From: Bacilli bacterium | Lineage (GTDB): Bacteria > Bacillota_I > Bacilli_A > RFN20 > CAG-826 | Direction of reading: 5' to 3' | DNA length: 64,000 bases | Assembly: GCA_035326105.1 (NCBI GenBank) | Contig: DAOKYO010000002.1 | Span: forward strand, 372,001 to 436,000 | Shown: positions 26,165 to 33,641 of the stretch, piece after piece | How the letters are laid out: every line of letters begins with the position of its first letter | Numbering within the stretch: position 1 is the stretch's first letter | Made by a program: the position numbers and the translations under genes | The notes under the pieces: model-generated | Seen by the model: the letters and a program-made list of their open reading frames with translations, nothing else | Told to the model about the DNA's origin: nothing | Database searches by the model: none

Positions 26165-27418
26165 CTAGTTATTATCGAGGTTTTTCGCTTGTTCCAAAAC
26201 TGAGGCGAAATCATCGATCTCAATCAGTGGGGTTTCGGTTCCATCACGGAGCAAAACGCAGTCTTTGAGGTCGCCTTTCATCTTGATGTAGCGCTTCACG
26301 ATGACGTCGGCGTACTTCTCGTCGAGTTCCATGATGAAGCAGGTCCTTTCGGCTTGTTCGCTCGCGATGAGCGTAGAACCACTACCGCCGAATAGATCCA
26401 GGACGAGCTGTCCTTTCAAAGAAGAATTATTGATCGCCCTTCCGACGAGCTCGAGTGGCTTCATCGTAGGGTGCAGGTCGTTATGCTTTGGCTTGTCGTA
26501 TTCCCAGACGGTAGATTGGGTTCTGTCGTCCACGAAGTAATGAGCGCCATTGGGCTTCCAACCATAAAGGATCGGTTCATGTTGCCATTGGTAGTCCTGA
26601 CGGCCGAGAGTAAATGAGTTCTTGGCCCAGATGAGGCATTCGGCCAATTTGAAGCCGGCTTCCTTGAAAGCGAGCCTGAAGTTAAGCCCTTCGCTGTCGG
26701 CGTGGCAGACATAGATGGAACCGCCGTCCTTTAGTGAATTGAATAAGTTTTTATAGACAAGGAATAGGAAGTCATGGAATTCGTTATCTCCCATGTCGTC
26801 GTTTTGGATGGACTGGCCATCGCTTCCCTCGTAGTTGACGTTGTAAGGCGGATCGGTAAAAACCATGTCGGCAGTTTCGCCGTTCATGAGCTTACTGACC
26901 GTTTCCGGATCCGTGGAGTCCCCGCACATGACGCGGTGTTTTCCTAATAAATAGATGTCGCCTTGCACGGAATGAGGCTCATCGGTTAGGTATTGCCCTT
27001 CGTCGAATTCGTCGTCGGTGACTTCTTTGAAGTCGCTGGCGAAAATATCGTCGAAGCCGATGTCGGTCATATGCATCCCGAGCGCTTCCCAGTCGATGTT
27101 GCGTAGCTCTTCGTCGAGCTTCTTCTTGTCCCAGCGAGCTATCTCTCCGGTTTTGTTATCGGCGAGCCTGAGCGCGTTGGCTTGGTCTTCGGATAAATCC
27201 TCGGCAATTAAAACAGGTACTAACTTGAGTCCCAGTTTCTCGCTGGCTTTTAGTCTGGTGTGGCCGGCGATTATCACCATGTTCTTATCGACGATTATCG
27301 GGTTGCGGAATCCGAACTCGTGGATCGAATTTGCGACTTGTTCCACCGCCTCATCGTTTATTCTTGGATTGTTTTCGTAAGGTATGATCTTACTTATTTC
27401 CATCATTTGAACTTCCAC
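26165..27418 (-). CDS. ParB-like domain fused to DNA methyltransferase (N4/N6)
   Basis: 417 residues. The N-terminal half is a ParB/Srx domain (NNPRINDEAVEQVANSI, IIAGHTRLKASEKLG); the C-terminal half is a beta-class methylase with DPPYNVNY and the SAM motif LDLFGGSGSTL. Such fusions are frequent in phages and may protect DNA or mark packaging. GTG 27418 has AAGGAGG nine bases upstream; ATG 27406 is an alternative start. No matching restriction enzyme lies beside it. Confidence 0.88.
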   Translation of the reverse strand: MEVQMMEISKIIPYENNPRINDEAVEQVANSIHEFGFRNPIIVDKNMVIIAGHTRLKASEKLGLKLVPVLIAEDLSEDQANALRLADNKTGEIARWDKKKLDEELRNIDWEALGMHMTDIGFDDIFASDFKEVTDDEFDEGQYLTDEPHSVQGDIYLLGKHRVMCGDSTDPETVSKLMNGETADMVFTDPPYNVNYEGSDGQSIQNDDMGDNEFHDFLFLVYKNLFNSLKDGGSIYVCHADSEGLNFRLAFKEAGFKLAECLIWAKNSFTLGRQDYQWQHEPILYGWKPNGAHYFVDDRTQSTVWEYDKPKHNDLHPTMKPLELVGRAINNSSLKGQLVLDLFGGSGSTLIASEQAERTCFIMELDEKYADVIVKRYIKMKGDLKDCVLLRDGTETPLIEIDDFASVLEQAKNLDNN

Positions 27419-27875
27419 TGTTCCATTCCTCCTTCTGATCTAGTTTTTCTTTCCTTAATTCCAAAGAAATAGCGTCGTCTCTCCATTTCGGACCATAGAA
27501 CTTATCCAAAATGTAAATGAGGACGTTGGCGTTTGGCTCGTGGTAGAGTTCGAACTCGTTGATCGAGTATTTGTCCTCTCCCTTCTTGCCCTTATACATT
27601 TGTTTGCGGAAGCTTTTAGTCGAATAGCCATGGCCGATCTTAACCAAATCGCGGATGCAATTGGTCATCTCCCAGATGTTATCCGGAGCGTTTGCATAGG
27701 CGACGTCGGCATGGGCCTTCTTCATTTCCTTGTAGTCTTTGAGGCTGATTTCCAAATACTTAGCAATTTGCGCCTCGGTTACCCCGGCCTTAATCAATAA
27801 AGAAATAATGGCGAGGTTATCCTTGAGCTTCCCGCTTTCGGTCCACGCAAGGTAGAGATCTTTCTTGTTTGACAT
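27390..27875 (-). CDS. Phage DNA-binding protein, possible terminase-small-subunit relative
   Basis: 161 residues. A helix-turn-helix-like segment (VTEAQIAKYLEISLKDYKEM, about 33-52) is followed by a charged half ending in KFYGPKWRDD. The layout resembles phage HTH/terminase-small proteins, but a better terS candidate is next to terL. It is the first gene of the middle operon, behind a structured leader; AAAAGGAGG precedes ATG 27875. Confidence 0.6.
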   Translation of the reverse strand: MSNKKDLYLAWTESGKLKDNLAIISLLIKAGVTEAQIAKYLEISLKDYKEMKKAHADVAYANAPDNIWEMTNCIRDLVKIGHGYSTKSFRKQMYKGKKGEDKYSINEFELYHEPNANVLIYILDKFYGPKWRDDAISLELRKEKLDQKEEWNSGSSNDGNK

Positions 27876-27897
27876 AGTAATTCCTCCTTTTGGTTTT

Positions 27898-27916
27898 GGT
27901 GCTCCCTAGTAGCACC
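27898..27916 (-). promoter_or_regulatory. Leader hairpin before the middle operon
   Basis: Stem GGTGCT/AGCACC with a seven-base loop, 23 bases before the first start codon, no U-tract. Confidence 0.5.
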
Positions 27917-27960
27917 GCTTTTGTCAAAAAAGCAATGATGTACTACGGATTCCCGCAAGA

Positions 27961-27984
27961 AAAAAGAGGACCGTAAGCCCTCTT
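27961..27984 (-). terminator. Intrinsic terminator inside the middle-operon leader
   Basis: AAGAGG, loop GCTTACGGT, CCTCTT then TTTT on the minus strand. It lies between the promoter at 28048-28096 and the first gene, so expression needs read-through. Confidence 0.7.
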
Positions 27985-28047
27985 AGATCCTAGGCGTGTG
28001 CCAGTATCTCAACGATTCATCTAGATACAATCTTAGATGTTAAACGT

Positions 28048-28096
28048 AGTCTACTCAAAAACGGCGGTTTTAACAATTTGAGCCGGATAAGTATTT
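28048..28096 (-). promoter_or_regulatory. Promoter/operator module C (22-bp element plus -10)
   Basis: Copy C of the 22-bp element occupies 28075-28096 (plus strand TTTGAGCCGGATAAGTATTT at 28077-28096). On the minus strand a -10-like TAGACT lies at 28053-28048, exactly 21 bases downstream. No good -35 is present. It faces the leader and middle operon. Confidence 0.65.
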
Positions 28097-28109
28097 TGAG
28101 AAAAAACCT

Positions 28110-28130
28110 AGATTAATACTAAAGTATTAA
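28110..28130. repeat. AT-rich palindrome after the 28.1-kb gene
   Basis: TTAATACT..AGTATTAA, 8-bp arms with a 2-base centre, immediately after the stop of the neighbouring gene and before module C. It is either a weak terminator or an operator. Confidence 0.45.
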
Positions 28131-28145
28131 AAATAATCGAAAAAT

Positions 28146-28559
28146 TTATGCCTGATATTCTTTCACCTTATCTGGCCAGCGCTTCTCGATTTCCTTGAGC
28201 AGGTCGCTCGCCATCTTCGGATCATCGTGGACCATCCTTCTCACGCAGTCGTTGGCCTCTTTAAGACGGTCATTGGTGAAGTAAACATAGCAAAGTTGTA
28301 CCTGCAGTTCGGATCCGGCGTGCATACGGCATCTGTCGAACCACTCGAAGGCGGTCTTCAGGCTTGGTTCCCTTTGGATCCCGCAGTAATTGCACATGCC
28401 GATGTTGAACTCGGCTCTCGGGGCCCCACCGCTGGCGATCTCCTCCATCCGGTCGACGTCGCTTCTGGTCGCCGTCTCGCATTGAAGCTTCCGTTCGATT
28501 TCGATGATTTCCATCACTTCGTCTTTTAGTCTCGTATAGTCTACTTTGGTCTTTTTCAT
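28146..28559 (-). CDS. Hypothetical protein, TPR/Sel1-like
   Basis: 137 residues, helical. NIGMCNYCGIQREPSLKTAF followed by EWFDRCRMHAGSELQVQLCY gives a repeat rhythm like Sel1/TPR proteins. No partner can be named. Its ribosome site lies inside a hairpin (28567-28588). Confidence 0.6.
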   Translation of the reverse strand: MKKTKVDYTRLKDEVMEIIEIERKLQCETATRSDVDRMEEIASGGAPRAEFNIGMCNYCGIQREPSLKTAFEWFDRCRMHAGSELQVQLCYVYFTNDRLKEANDCVRRMVHDDPKMASDLLKEIEKRWPDKVKEYQA

Positions 28560-28566
28560 AAAAGCA

Positions 28567-28588
28567 CCTCCTACTATCTAATAGGAGG
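28567..28588 (-). promoter_or_regulatory. Hairpin covering the ribosome site of the 28.1-kb gene
   Basis: CCTCCTA / TAGGAGG, perfect 7-bp arms with an 8-base loop. The right arm (on RNA) is the Shine-Dalgarno AGGAGG itself, eight bases ahead of ATG 28559. A further palindrome (TTACTAC/GTAGTAA, 28629-28645) lies upstream. The stem would block translation unless opened. Confidence 0.65.
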
Positions 28589-28683
28589 AAAAATCGAAAA
28601 AGTGCCAAAAATTTTTTTAGTTTGGCTTTTACTACTATGTAGTAACTTTTTTTCAAAATAATCCTAAATTTTCCGGACGTATG

Positions 28684-28710
28684 AAAACGCGGAGTTAAGC
28701 AACCCCGCGT
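28684..28710 (-). terminator. Terminator of the moron unit
   Basis: Ten-bp stem ACGCGGGGTT/AACTCCGCGT (one G-U pair) with a four-base loop and TTTTC on the minus strand. Confidence 0.75.
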
Positions 28711-28743
28711 CCTCTTTATTCTGTTTTATGTATCAATGAGCAC

Positions 28744-28784
28744 CTATCAAACCGAAGTAACACAGATTATTTCGCATTGGAATT
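28744..28784 (-). repeat. 41-bp 3'-end repeat, copy 1
   Basis: It spans the last five codons and the 3' untranslated region of the 28.8-kb gene, with the stop codon at repeat positions 24-26. It matches copy 2 (30347) at 35 of 41 positions and copy 3 (46624) at 29, aligned by eye without gaps. Confidence 0.75.
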
Positions 28785-29567
28785 GTCTAGAATCGCCATG
28801 CAAATGGAAATGCCATAATTAGCCAAGAATTTCTTTTGTTCTTTCGAGTACTTTTTTCTTTCTTCGATATCAGCTTTCGTCACATGCCTAAAGCACTGCA
28901 TTTGTTTGCGGAAAGCCATGACGTCCTCGTTTGTGACGAGGCCACAGAACGCTACAGATGAATCAACTTTTATGAACTTTCCATCCTTCTTGAGCAGGTT
29001 TTCTATGAGGTTGGCCAGGACTTCCAGTTTCTCGTCAGGTTCCATCTGATCAAATGTTGAGCCCCTCGTAGAGACCATTTGGATAATCTCGTCAATCGTT
29101 GGCTCGGCTTTGATGTCCGATCCGCTTTGCCCAGCATATCTGAATATCACCTCGTACTTAGGCATATCCAAAGGTTTTATATCGTTTGGTAGAGACGTCC
29201 CTCCGGATGGCTGTAGATACTTTCTGATGTTTCTTAGGTAAGCGCTACATTCTTCGTCTATGGTGAAGTAATAGCATGTACCCCTCAGTTCGCTTTGAAG
29301 CGAGAAAAGGTCATCGATGTCCGCGATTAGATCTCTGCTGTGTTGAGCTAAATAATGTTTGTTTTCGGTGTTGCGGTTAATTCTGTCGTTGAGATAGCTG
29401 ATCAATGTGTAGAGGCTCTGATGGTAGCAGGCCATCAAAAGGTCCATTTTCTCAATGCCTGATGAGCAACACGGATCAGCGTGGTACAACTGAAGAAAAT
29501 TCCTGTCTGTTTGAAAATAGTCAAAGTGATTCAGCTTGTCTTGGATCATCAATTCATAGTTCTTCAT
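28767..29567 (-). CDS. Hypothetical helical protein of the moron (possible defence protein)
   Basis: 266 residues, helical, no signal peptide. The segment LRNIRKYLQPSGG resembles the RxxxxH region of HEPN-like proteins but has Pro instead of His. It follows the AP2 protein gene by a one-base overlap and ends in a shared C terminus (NSNAK). Function unknown; its place in a self-contained promoter-terminator unit suggests a lysogenic conversion or exclusion role. Confidence 0.6.
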   Translation of the reverse strand: MKNYELMIQDKLNHFDYFQTDRNFLQLYHADPCCSSGIEKMDLLMACYHQSLYTLISYLNDRINRNTENKHYLAQHSRDLIADIDDLFSLQSELRGTCYYFTIDEECSAYLRNIRKYLQPSGGTSLPNDIKPLDMPKYEVIFRYAGQSGSDIKAEPTIDEIIQMVSTRGSTFDQMEPDEKLEVLANLIENLLKKDGKFIKVDSSVAFCGLVTNEDVMAFRKQMQCFRHVTKADIEERKKYSKEQKKFLANYGISICMAILDNSNAK

Positions 29568-30190
29568 TATTTATTTTCCTTCTTTCTATACTTTCCATAA
29601 TATTGTTGCTCTGCTTCTTTCCTAGCGGATATGGCTTCGCGCTTGTATTTGAATCGGCCAATGAGGTGGTTCTTCCTTTGGAAGGTCAGCTGAGCCACCC
29701 ACAGCTTTCTTGAGCGATCGTAGCACACTCCAGTATGGCCAGAGCTGTTATTCTTGTTAACCCTTCTTCTTCCGTCAATGGCGGTCAAAGAAGTGCCGTC
29801 CACGAAGCCTGTGCGGAGGTTATCGATATTTGCTTGGTTCTCTTTGTTTCGGCAACCACAGGAGGTCTTTGAGCCCATTGTGAGGCCGGCGGTCGAGGCT
29901 AGGCATTCGTTACCGCAGTCGCACCTGCATCTCCATATGGTTCTGCTGTTTTTCCTTCCGGCAAACGACAGGACGATGAGCTTCCCGAAACGCTGTCCGG
30001 TCAGATCCTTTATCTGATGCTTGGCGCATCCGCAGGAGATCACATGCCCGGTATGCAGTTTGTTTGAATTGACGTTCTTATAATTCCCGCAGTCGCAGAG
30101 GCATTTATAGACAATGGATCCGCGATACCTTTTCCCGGTATCCTCCACCACTGTCAAGCGACCATATCTTTTTCCGATGTCGCTGTCCAT
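29567..30190 (-). CDS. AP2-domain / zinc-repeat DNA-binding protein
   Basis: 207 residues. Two copies of a GxRFGxLxVL ... CxCDCGN ... SCGC module (about 7-58 and 63-117) are followed by an AP2-like domain (SSGHTGVCYDRSRKLWVAQL). This arrangement is common in phage proteins related to HNH homing nucleases, but the HNH core is absent. It is the first gene of the moron, with its own promoter. Confidence 0.78.
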   Translation of the reverse strand: MDSDIGKRYGRLTVVEDTGKRYRGSIVYKCLCDCGNYKNVNSNKLHTGHVISCGCAKHQIKDLTGQRFGKLIVLSFAGRKNSRTIWRCRCDCGNECLASTAGLTMGSKTSCGCRNKENQANIDNLRTGFVDGTSLTAIDGRRRVNKNNSSGHTGVCYDRSRKLWVAQLTFQRKNHLIGRFKYKREAISARKEAEQQYYGKYRKKENK

Positions 30191-30210
30191 CTCTCATCTT
30201 CCTTTCCTTC

Positions 30211-30238
30211 ATTATATAACAAAAAAGGCGCCAACCAA
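30211..30238 (-). promoter_or_regulatory. Promoter of the moron unit
   Basis: -10 TATAAT at 30211-30216 and -35 TTGGTT at 30233-30238 on the minus strand, spacing 16. It overlaps the terminator of the gene upstream. Confidence 0.6.
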
Positions 30239-30295
30239 CCTATGAAATCAAATGCTGTGTTAACACCTGCTTTCCGGCTATGTTTCAAAGCGCCT
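30221..30295 (-). terminator. Long-loop terminator after the cargo
   Basis: Closing stem AGGCGC (30290-30295) / GCGCCT (30226-30231) followed by TTTTT on the minus strand; the 58-base loop contains TGTTAACA. It separates cargo transcription from the moron. Confidence 0.6.
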
Positions 30296-30346
30296 ATTTA
30301 TGCGTCTTTTAGTATTCTTTTTCTGCTTTTCGGCACCGCTTCGTAT

Positions 30347-30387
30347 CTATCAAACGGAAGTAACACCAATTATTGCTTATTGGAATT
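30347..30387 (-). repeat. 41-bp 3'-end repeat, copy 2
   Basis: Same element at the end of the 30.4-kb gene, with the stop codon at the same offset. The TTCGTATC extension on its left is also shared with copy 3. Confidence 0.75.
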
Positions 30388-31287
30388 AATTGATTTTTCA
30401 GACGGTATTGAATTCTCATCACCATAGTAAATCGCACAAAGAATCCTAAAAAAAGAAAACCGATCTTCAATAATGGGGCGCTTTTTTTCTTCTATCATTC
30501 TATAAACAAAGCACCTAGATAGGGCTTCTATTGTCATTGTCATTACTTTAAAAGGACTATACTTAACTTCTTTGCCCGTTTCTTCAATAAAGCACAATTT
30601 CTTCTCAGAATAATAATGAGGGATGATGGAACTCAAATAACGAAATGACTCGATTAAATCTTGTTGATGGAAGCTGATGAGGCCAATTGTCACGTCATCG
30701 ATTATGTCGCCGAAATTCTCAATGATTTCTTTCAGGCAAATTGTTTGAATTCCCTTGCTTAATAATTCCTTTCTAAAACTACTCTGAATAGACTTAGAAT
30801 CAATGAGAGTTTTTGTTAAAGCATAGTAATCGACTAAGATCGAATCGGAATTAAAAGTCGTATTCCTGCCTTCTAAAACAAGGCCATTGTGTTCCATGTA
30901 CCTTCTTAGATTAAATAAGAGTCTGTATTCATAATTATCATCATAAATCTTTTTTGAAATCTTCGAGAACGAGTCATCAAAGTTTTTCACACAAAACGAT
31001 ATATATGTGTAAAATGACGAAAGAATTGTTAGGAGCAAACGGTTGATTTCGGCAAAATGTATTGTTCCTTCATCGTACGAATGCAGGCTTTTTGATAGAT
31101 ATTCGGAGCATGATTCTTTGACGTTGTAATTCAAAAAAGCCAATTCTCTAAAGCGTTTCAACAATGAAATACGCTTTTTAATCTCGGTTACATTATTAAA
31201 TGATAAGTTTGCTTCATATTTATTGTTCTCTTCATCAACAGTAATAATTTTAGCAAATTGTTTATTTTTGATATCTATCTGTTCCAT
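30370..31287 (-). CDS. Hypothetical HEPN-like helical protein
   Basis: 305 residues, all-helical. FNLRRYMEHNGL fits the R-x4-H motif of HEPN-type proteins, many of which are RNases or defence components; this is inference. ATG 31287 is preceded by GGGGGCAGAG. It overlaps nothing upstream but lies directly against the rRNA methyltransferase remnant. The C terminus ends in NSNKQ, within the 41-bp repeat. Confidence 0.6.
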   Translation of the reverse strand: MEQIDIKNKQFAKIITVDEENNKYEANLSFNNVTEIKKRISLLKRFRELAFLNYNVKESCSEYLSKSLHSYDEGTIHFAEINRLLLTILSSFYTYISFCVKNFDDSFSKISKKIYDDNYEYRLLFNLRRYMEHNGLVLEGRNTTFNSDSILVDYYALTKTLIDSKSIQSSFRKELLSKGIQTICLKEIIENFGDIIDDVTIGLISFHQQDLIESFRYLSSIIPHYYSEKKLCFIEETGKEVKYSPFKVMTMTIEALSRCFVYRMIEEKKRPIIEDRFSFFRILCAIYYGDENSIPSEKSINSNKQ

Positions 31288-31303
31288 TACTCTGCCCCCA
31301 CAT

Positions 31304-31690
31304 TTAATAATATTTTCCAAGGCCAATGCTATTTAAAAACTCTTTCATTTTCTTATCCCCCTCGGGATTTATGCTTACCCACATGTCAGTCTTATAAAGA
31401 ACATTTGTCTTAATAAAGAAATCCTGCATGTTTTGTAAAGTTTCACATTGGCTAGTGAAGGGAAACATATCCACCGGTTGAACAAAAGTAACTTGATATT
31501 TATCTTTGAGATATAAGATATCTCTCGCTAATGTTTCAGGATCACAAGAGATATAAATGATTTGATTAGGTTTACGAGATAATACCGAAGAGAGGAATTT
31601 CTCATCACTCCCTTTTCGGGGTGGATCCATGATGATCATATCTAATTGATGAGGATAGTTATTGATAAACTTGCTCGCATTTCTTTTATT
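31304..31690 (-). pseudogene. 3' fragment of a 23S rRNA (uracil-5-)-methyltransferase gene (RlmD/RumA type)
   Basis: The frame carries DPPRKGS, the YISCDPETLARD motif with the catalytic region, and DMFPFTSQCETL, all from the C-terminal catalytic domain of RumA-type enzymes. An in-frame stop at 31691-31693 and the lack of the N-terminal two thirds show truncation. The last ~45 residues after CETL are longer than usual. Such genes are known integration targets of some conjugative elements in streptococci. Confidence 0.75.
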
Positions 31691-31748
31691 CTAAATGATT
31701 AAATATTAATAATCTCAAAATATATGTGGTTCTAAACAAAATATCTCA

Positions 31749-31937
31749 TTAATGAGATTTTAAAAGAAGGATTGAATCTTGTTTGATGGCCACTTCTTTT
31801 AAATCTTTTAGTGTATCCTTCATGTCTTTTGAAGGTCTCCAAAATATAGAGGGAGTGCCTTCCACTTGATTTTGAAAACGAAAGATAACTAAAAGATTGT
31901 CTGGTTCTTCAGCGATAAGCGCCAATCGTCTCAACAT
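31749..31937 (-). CDS. Short uncertain reading frame
   Basis: 62 codons with protein-like composition (RRLALIAEEPDNLLVIFRFQ) but no ribosome site and a nearby upstream stop. It may be a gene fragment left by rearrangement. The ~210 bases to its right are AT-rich and hold nothing recognisable. Confidence 0.25.
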   Translation of the reverse strand: MLRRLALIAEEPDNLLVIFRFQNQVEGTPSIFWRPSKDMKDTLKDLKEVAIKQDSILLLKSH

Positions 31938-32151
31938 GGCTCGACTTTACTCACTAGTGTGTCTTTTTATTCGTTAAGCAACATATCGTAATATGTGAAT
32001 CTAATGCAATTTAATCCAACATTTTTCTTTCAAGAACTTTTTGATTGTATCAAAGTCTTTATCTTCATAATAATTCACTAGGTGTTTTTATTTTCTATAG
32101 TGATATAGGGTATTTTAACAAAAAAAACTCTTTTTCAATTGCACAAGATTA

Positions 32152-33381
32152 TTAGATAAATGAAAATCTTAAAATTTCGGGAGCAAAGATCATCAAAATG
32201 CCGATTAGTAACATGATGAGCCCGCCAATAAGATGAGCATATTTGCCAATCTTTGATGATAAAGGGCTGACTTTCAATGTCACGACAGCAATACCAAACA
32301 CAATCAAATCATCGATAAGGAAAAAGAAGACATAAAGGATAATTAGACCAATCGCACTCATACCTGTATATCCATTAAGAGCTAATATCTGTGTAAACAT
32401 AAATGGAAAGCCAGTCGAACAGGCCAATTCAATTATATTCACAATAATTGCTAAGCCAACCACGCCCAATAACGCTAAAGGAAGTGATGATGCGGTGGCA
32501 ATTTTTTTCACTTTGTTGATTAGTTTTTGCTTTGTGGTAACATTGGTAACTTTACAACCATCTTCTTTTTTGATTTGAGCTTTGATGAACGAATATAAGT
32601 TAAAGCCACCAGCTACAACCGCCAAAGCACCAACGATATATTGGAAGACAGCATAATTGACTAATAGTTGAACTGTTTCAATCCACGCTGTCATCATTAA
32701 GAAATAAAAAATCCCTGAGGTTAACAAAAAAACACCGCCGATTGCCCAGATACGTTTCTTGGATTTTGATCCAAGCACGAGAGTTATTAAAAATAACAAC
32801 ACCCACATAGCGCATGGATTAATTCCATCAAGAAAACCAAGCACGATAGCCAGTAACCCCAATGATATGTCGCGCACATCAACGGTGCCAATCCAGGGAA
32901 TATCATATTCAAAATCAGATGTTGTATCAAAATCAGATTCTTCTATTTCAATACCATTGATAATTTTGGCCATGATATCGACATGTTCATTTTCAGAATA
33001 TCGTTCTAAAACACGATTCAGTTGTTCCTTGATAGAATCACTAAAACCGATAAAGTATTTACCACCCACGACCGTAAAAGGTGCGGTAACAGATGCATCA
33101 AAAACCGAAGCGGTCTCCTGCAACAAATCCATATTCTCACTAATGCTTGTATCAAACTCAGTGATATGAAGATTATCCATTTCTTCAATTTTTTCATTTA
33201 GATATGTTTTCAATTTCGCGCAATGACCACAACCAGGTGTCGAAAAAAAGTACAAATTGATATCATAAACAACTGCTTCTTCAGCGTGTGCCACCACCAT
33301 TTCTTGTGAGTTAATTGAAAAAAAGAGACCGCCACCTAATACAAGCGATAACGTGATACCAACTAATTGTTTAAATTTCAT
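32152..33381 (-). CDS. Thioredoxin-domain / CcdA-like membrane electron carrier
   Basis: 409 residues. A signal-like N terminus (1-34) is followed by an extracytoplasmic thioredoxin-like domain with CGHC (~51-54), then six or so membrane segments of the CcdA/DsbD type with conserved Cys in NPCAMW and ELACSTGFP. The protein would pass electrons from cytosolic thioredoxin to proteins outside the membrane. It overlaps the cytosolic thioredoxin-like gene by four bases, a natural partner. Confidence 0.85.
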   Translation of the reverse strand: MKFKQLVGITLSLVLGGGLFFSINSQEMVVAHAEEAVVYDINLYFFSTPGCGHCAKLKTYLNEKIEEMDNLHITEFDTSISENMDLLQETASVFDASVTAPFTVVGGKYFIGFSDSIKEQLNRVLERYSENEHVDIMAKIINGIEIEESDFDTTSDFEYDIPWIGTVDVRDISLGLLAIVLGFLDGINPCAMWVLLFLITLVLGSKSKKRIWAIGGVFLLTSGIFYFLMMTAWIETVQLLVNYAVFQYIVGALAVVAGGFNLYSFIKAQIKKEDGCKVTNVTTKQKLINKVKKIATASSLPLALLGVVGLAIIVNIIELACSTGFPFMFTQILALNGYTGMSAIGLIILYVFFFLIDDLIVFGIAVVTLKVSPLSSKIGKYAHLIGGLIMLLIGILMIFAPEILRFSFI

Positions 33382-33641
33382 AATTGTTTAAATTTCTCTA
33401 TCAGTTTCTTCAGCGAGAATTCACCAACAAAACGCGAAACTTCCATTCCTTGCTCATCACAAATGATAATGACAGGTAAAATATTGCCAATTTTCTTGTC
33501 TTTGACAAGCTGCGGATTTTCGTCATAATCAAATTCTTCCATTATTAAATCATCGCGACTAGAAACAAGCGTTTGATAACGAGGACGCATAATCAAGCAA
33601 CTCGGACACCACAATGCGGTAATCAATATAATTTTCTTCAT
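33378..33641 (-). CDS. Thioredoxin-like protein
   Basis: 87 residues with ALWCPSCLIM (CPSC active site) near the N terminus and the ILPVIIICDEQG strand containing the cis-Pro. No signal peptide, so cytosolic. It is coupled by four-base overlaps to the membrane carrier downstream and the desulfurase upstream. Confidence 0.82.
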   Translation of the reverse strand: MKKIILITALWCPSCLIMRPRYQTLVSSRDDLIMEEFDYDENPQLVKDKKIGNILPVIIICDEQGMEVSRFVGEFSLKKLIEKFKQL

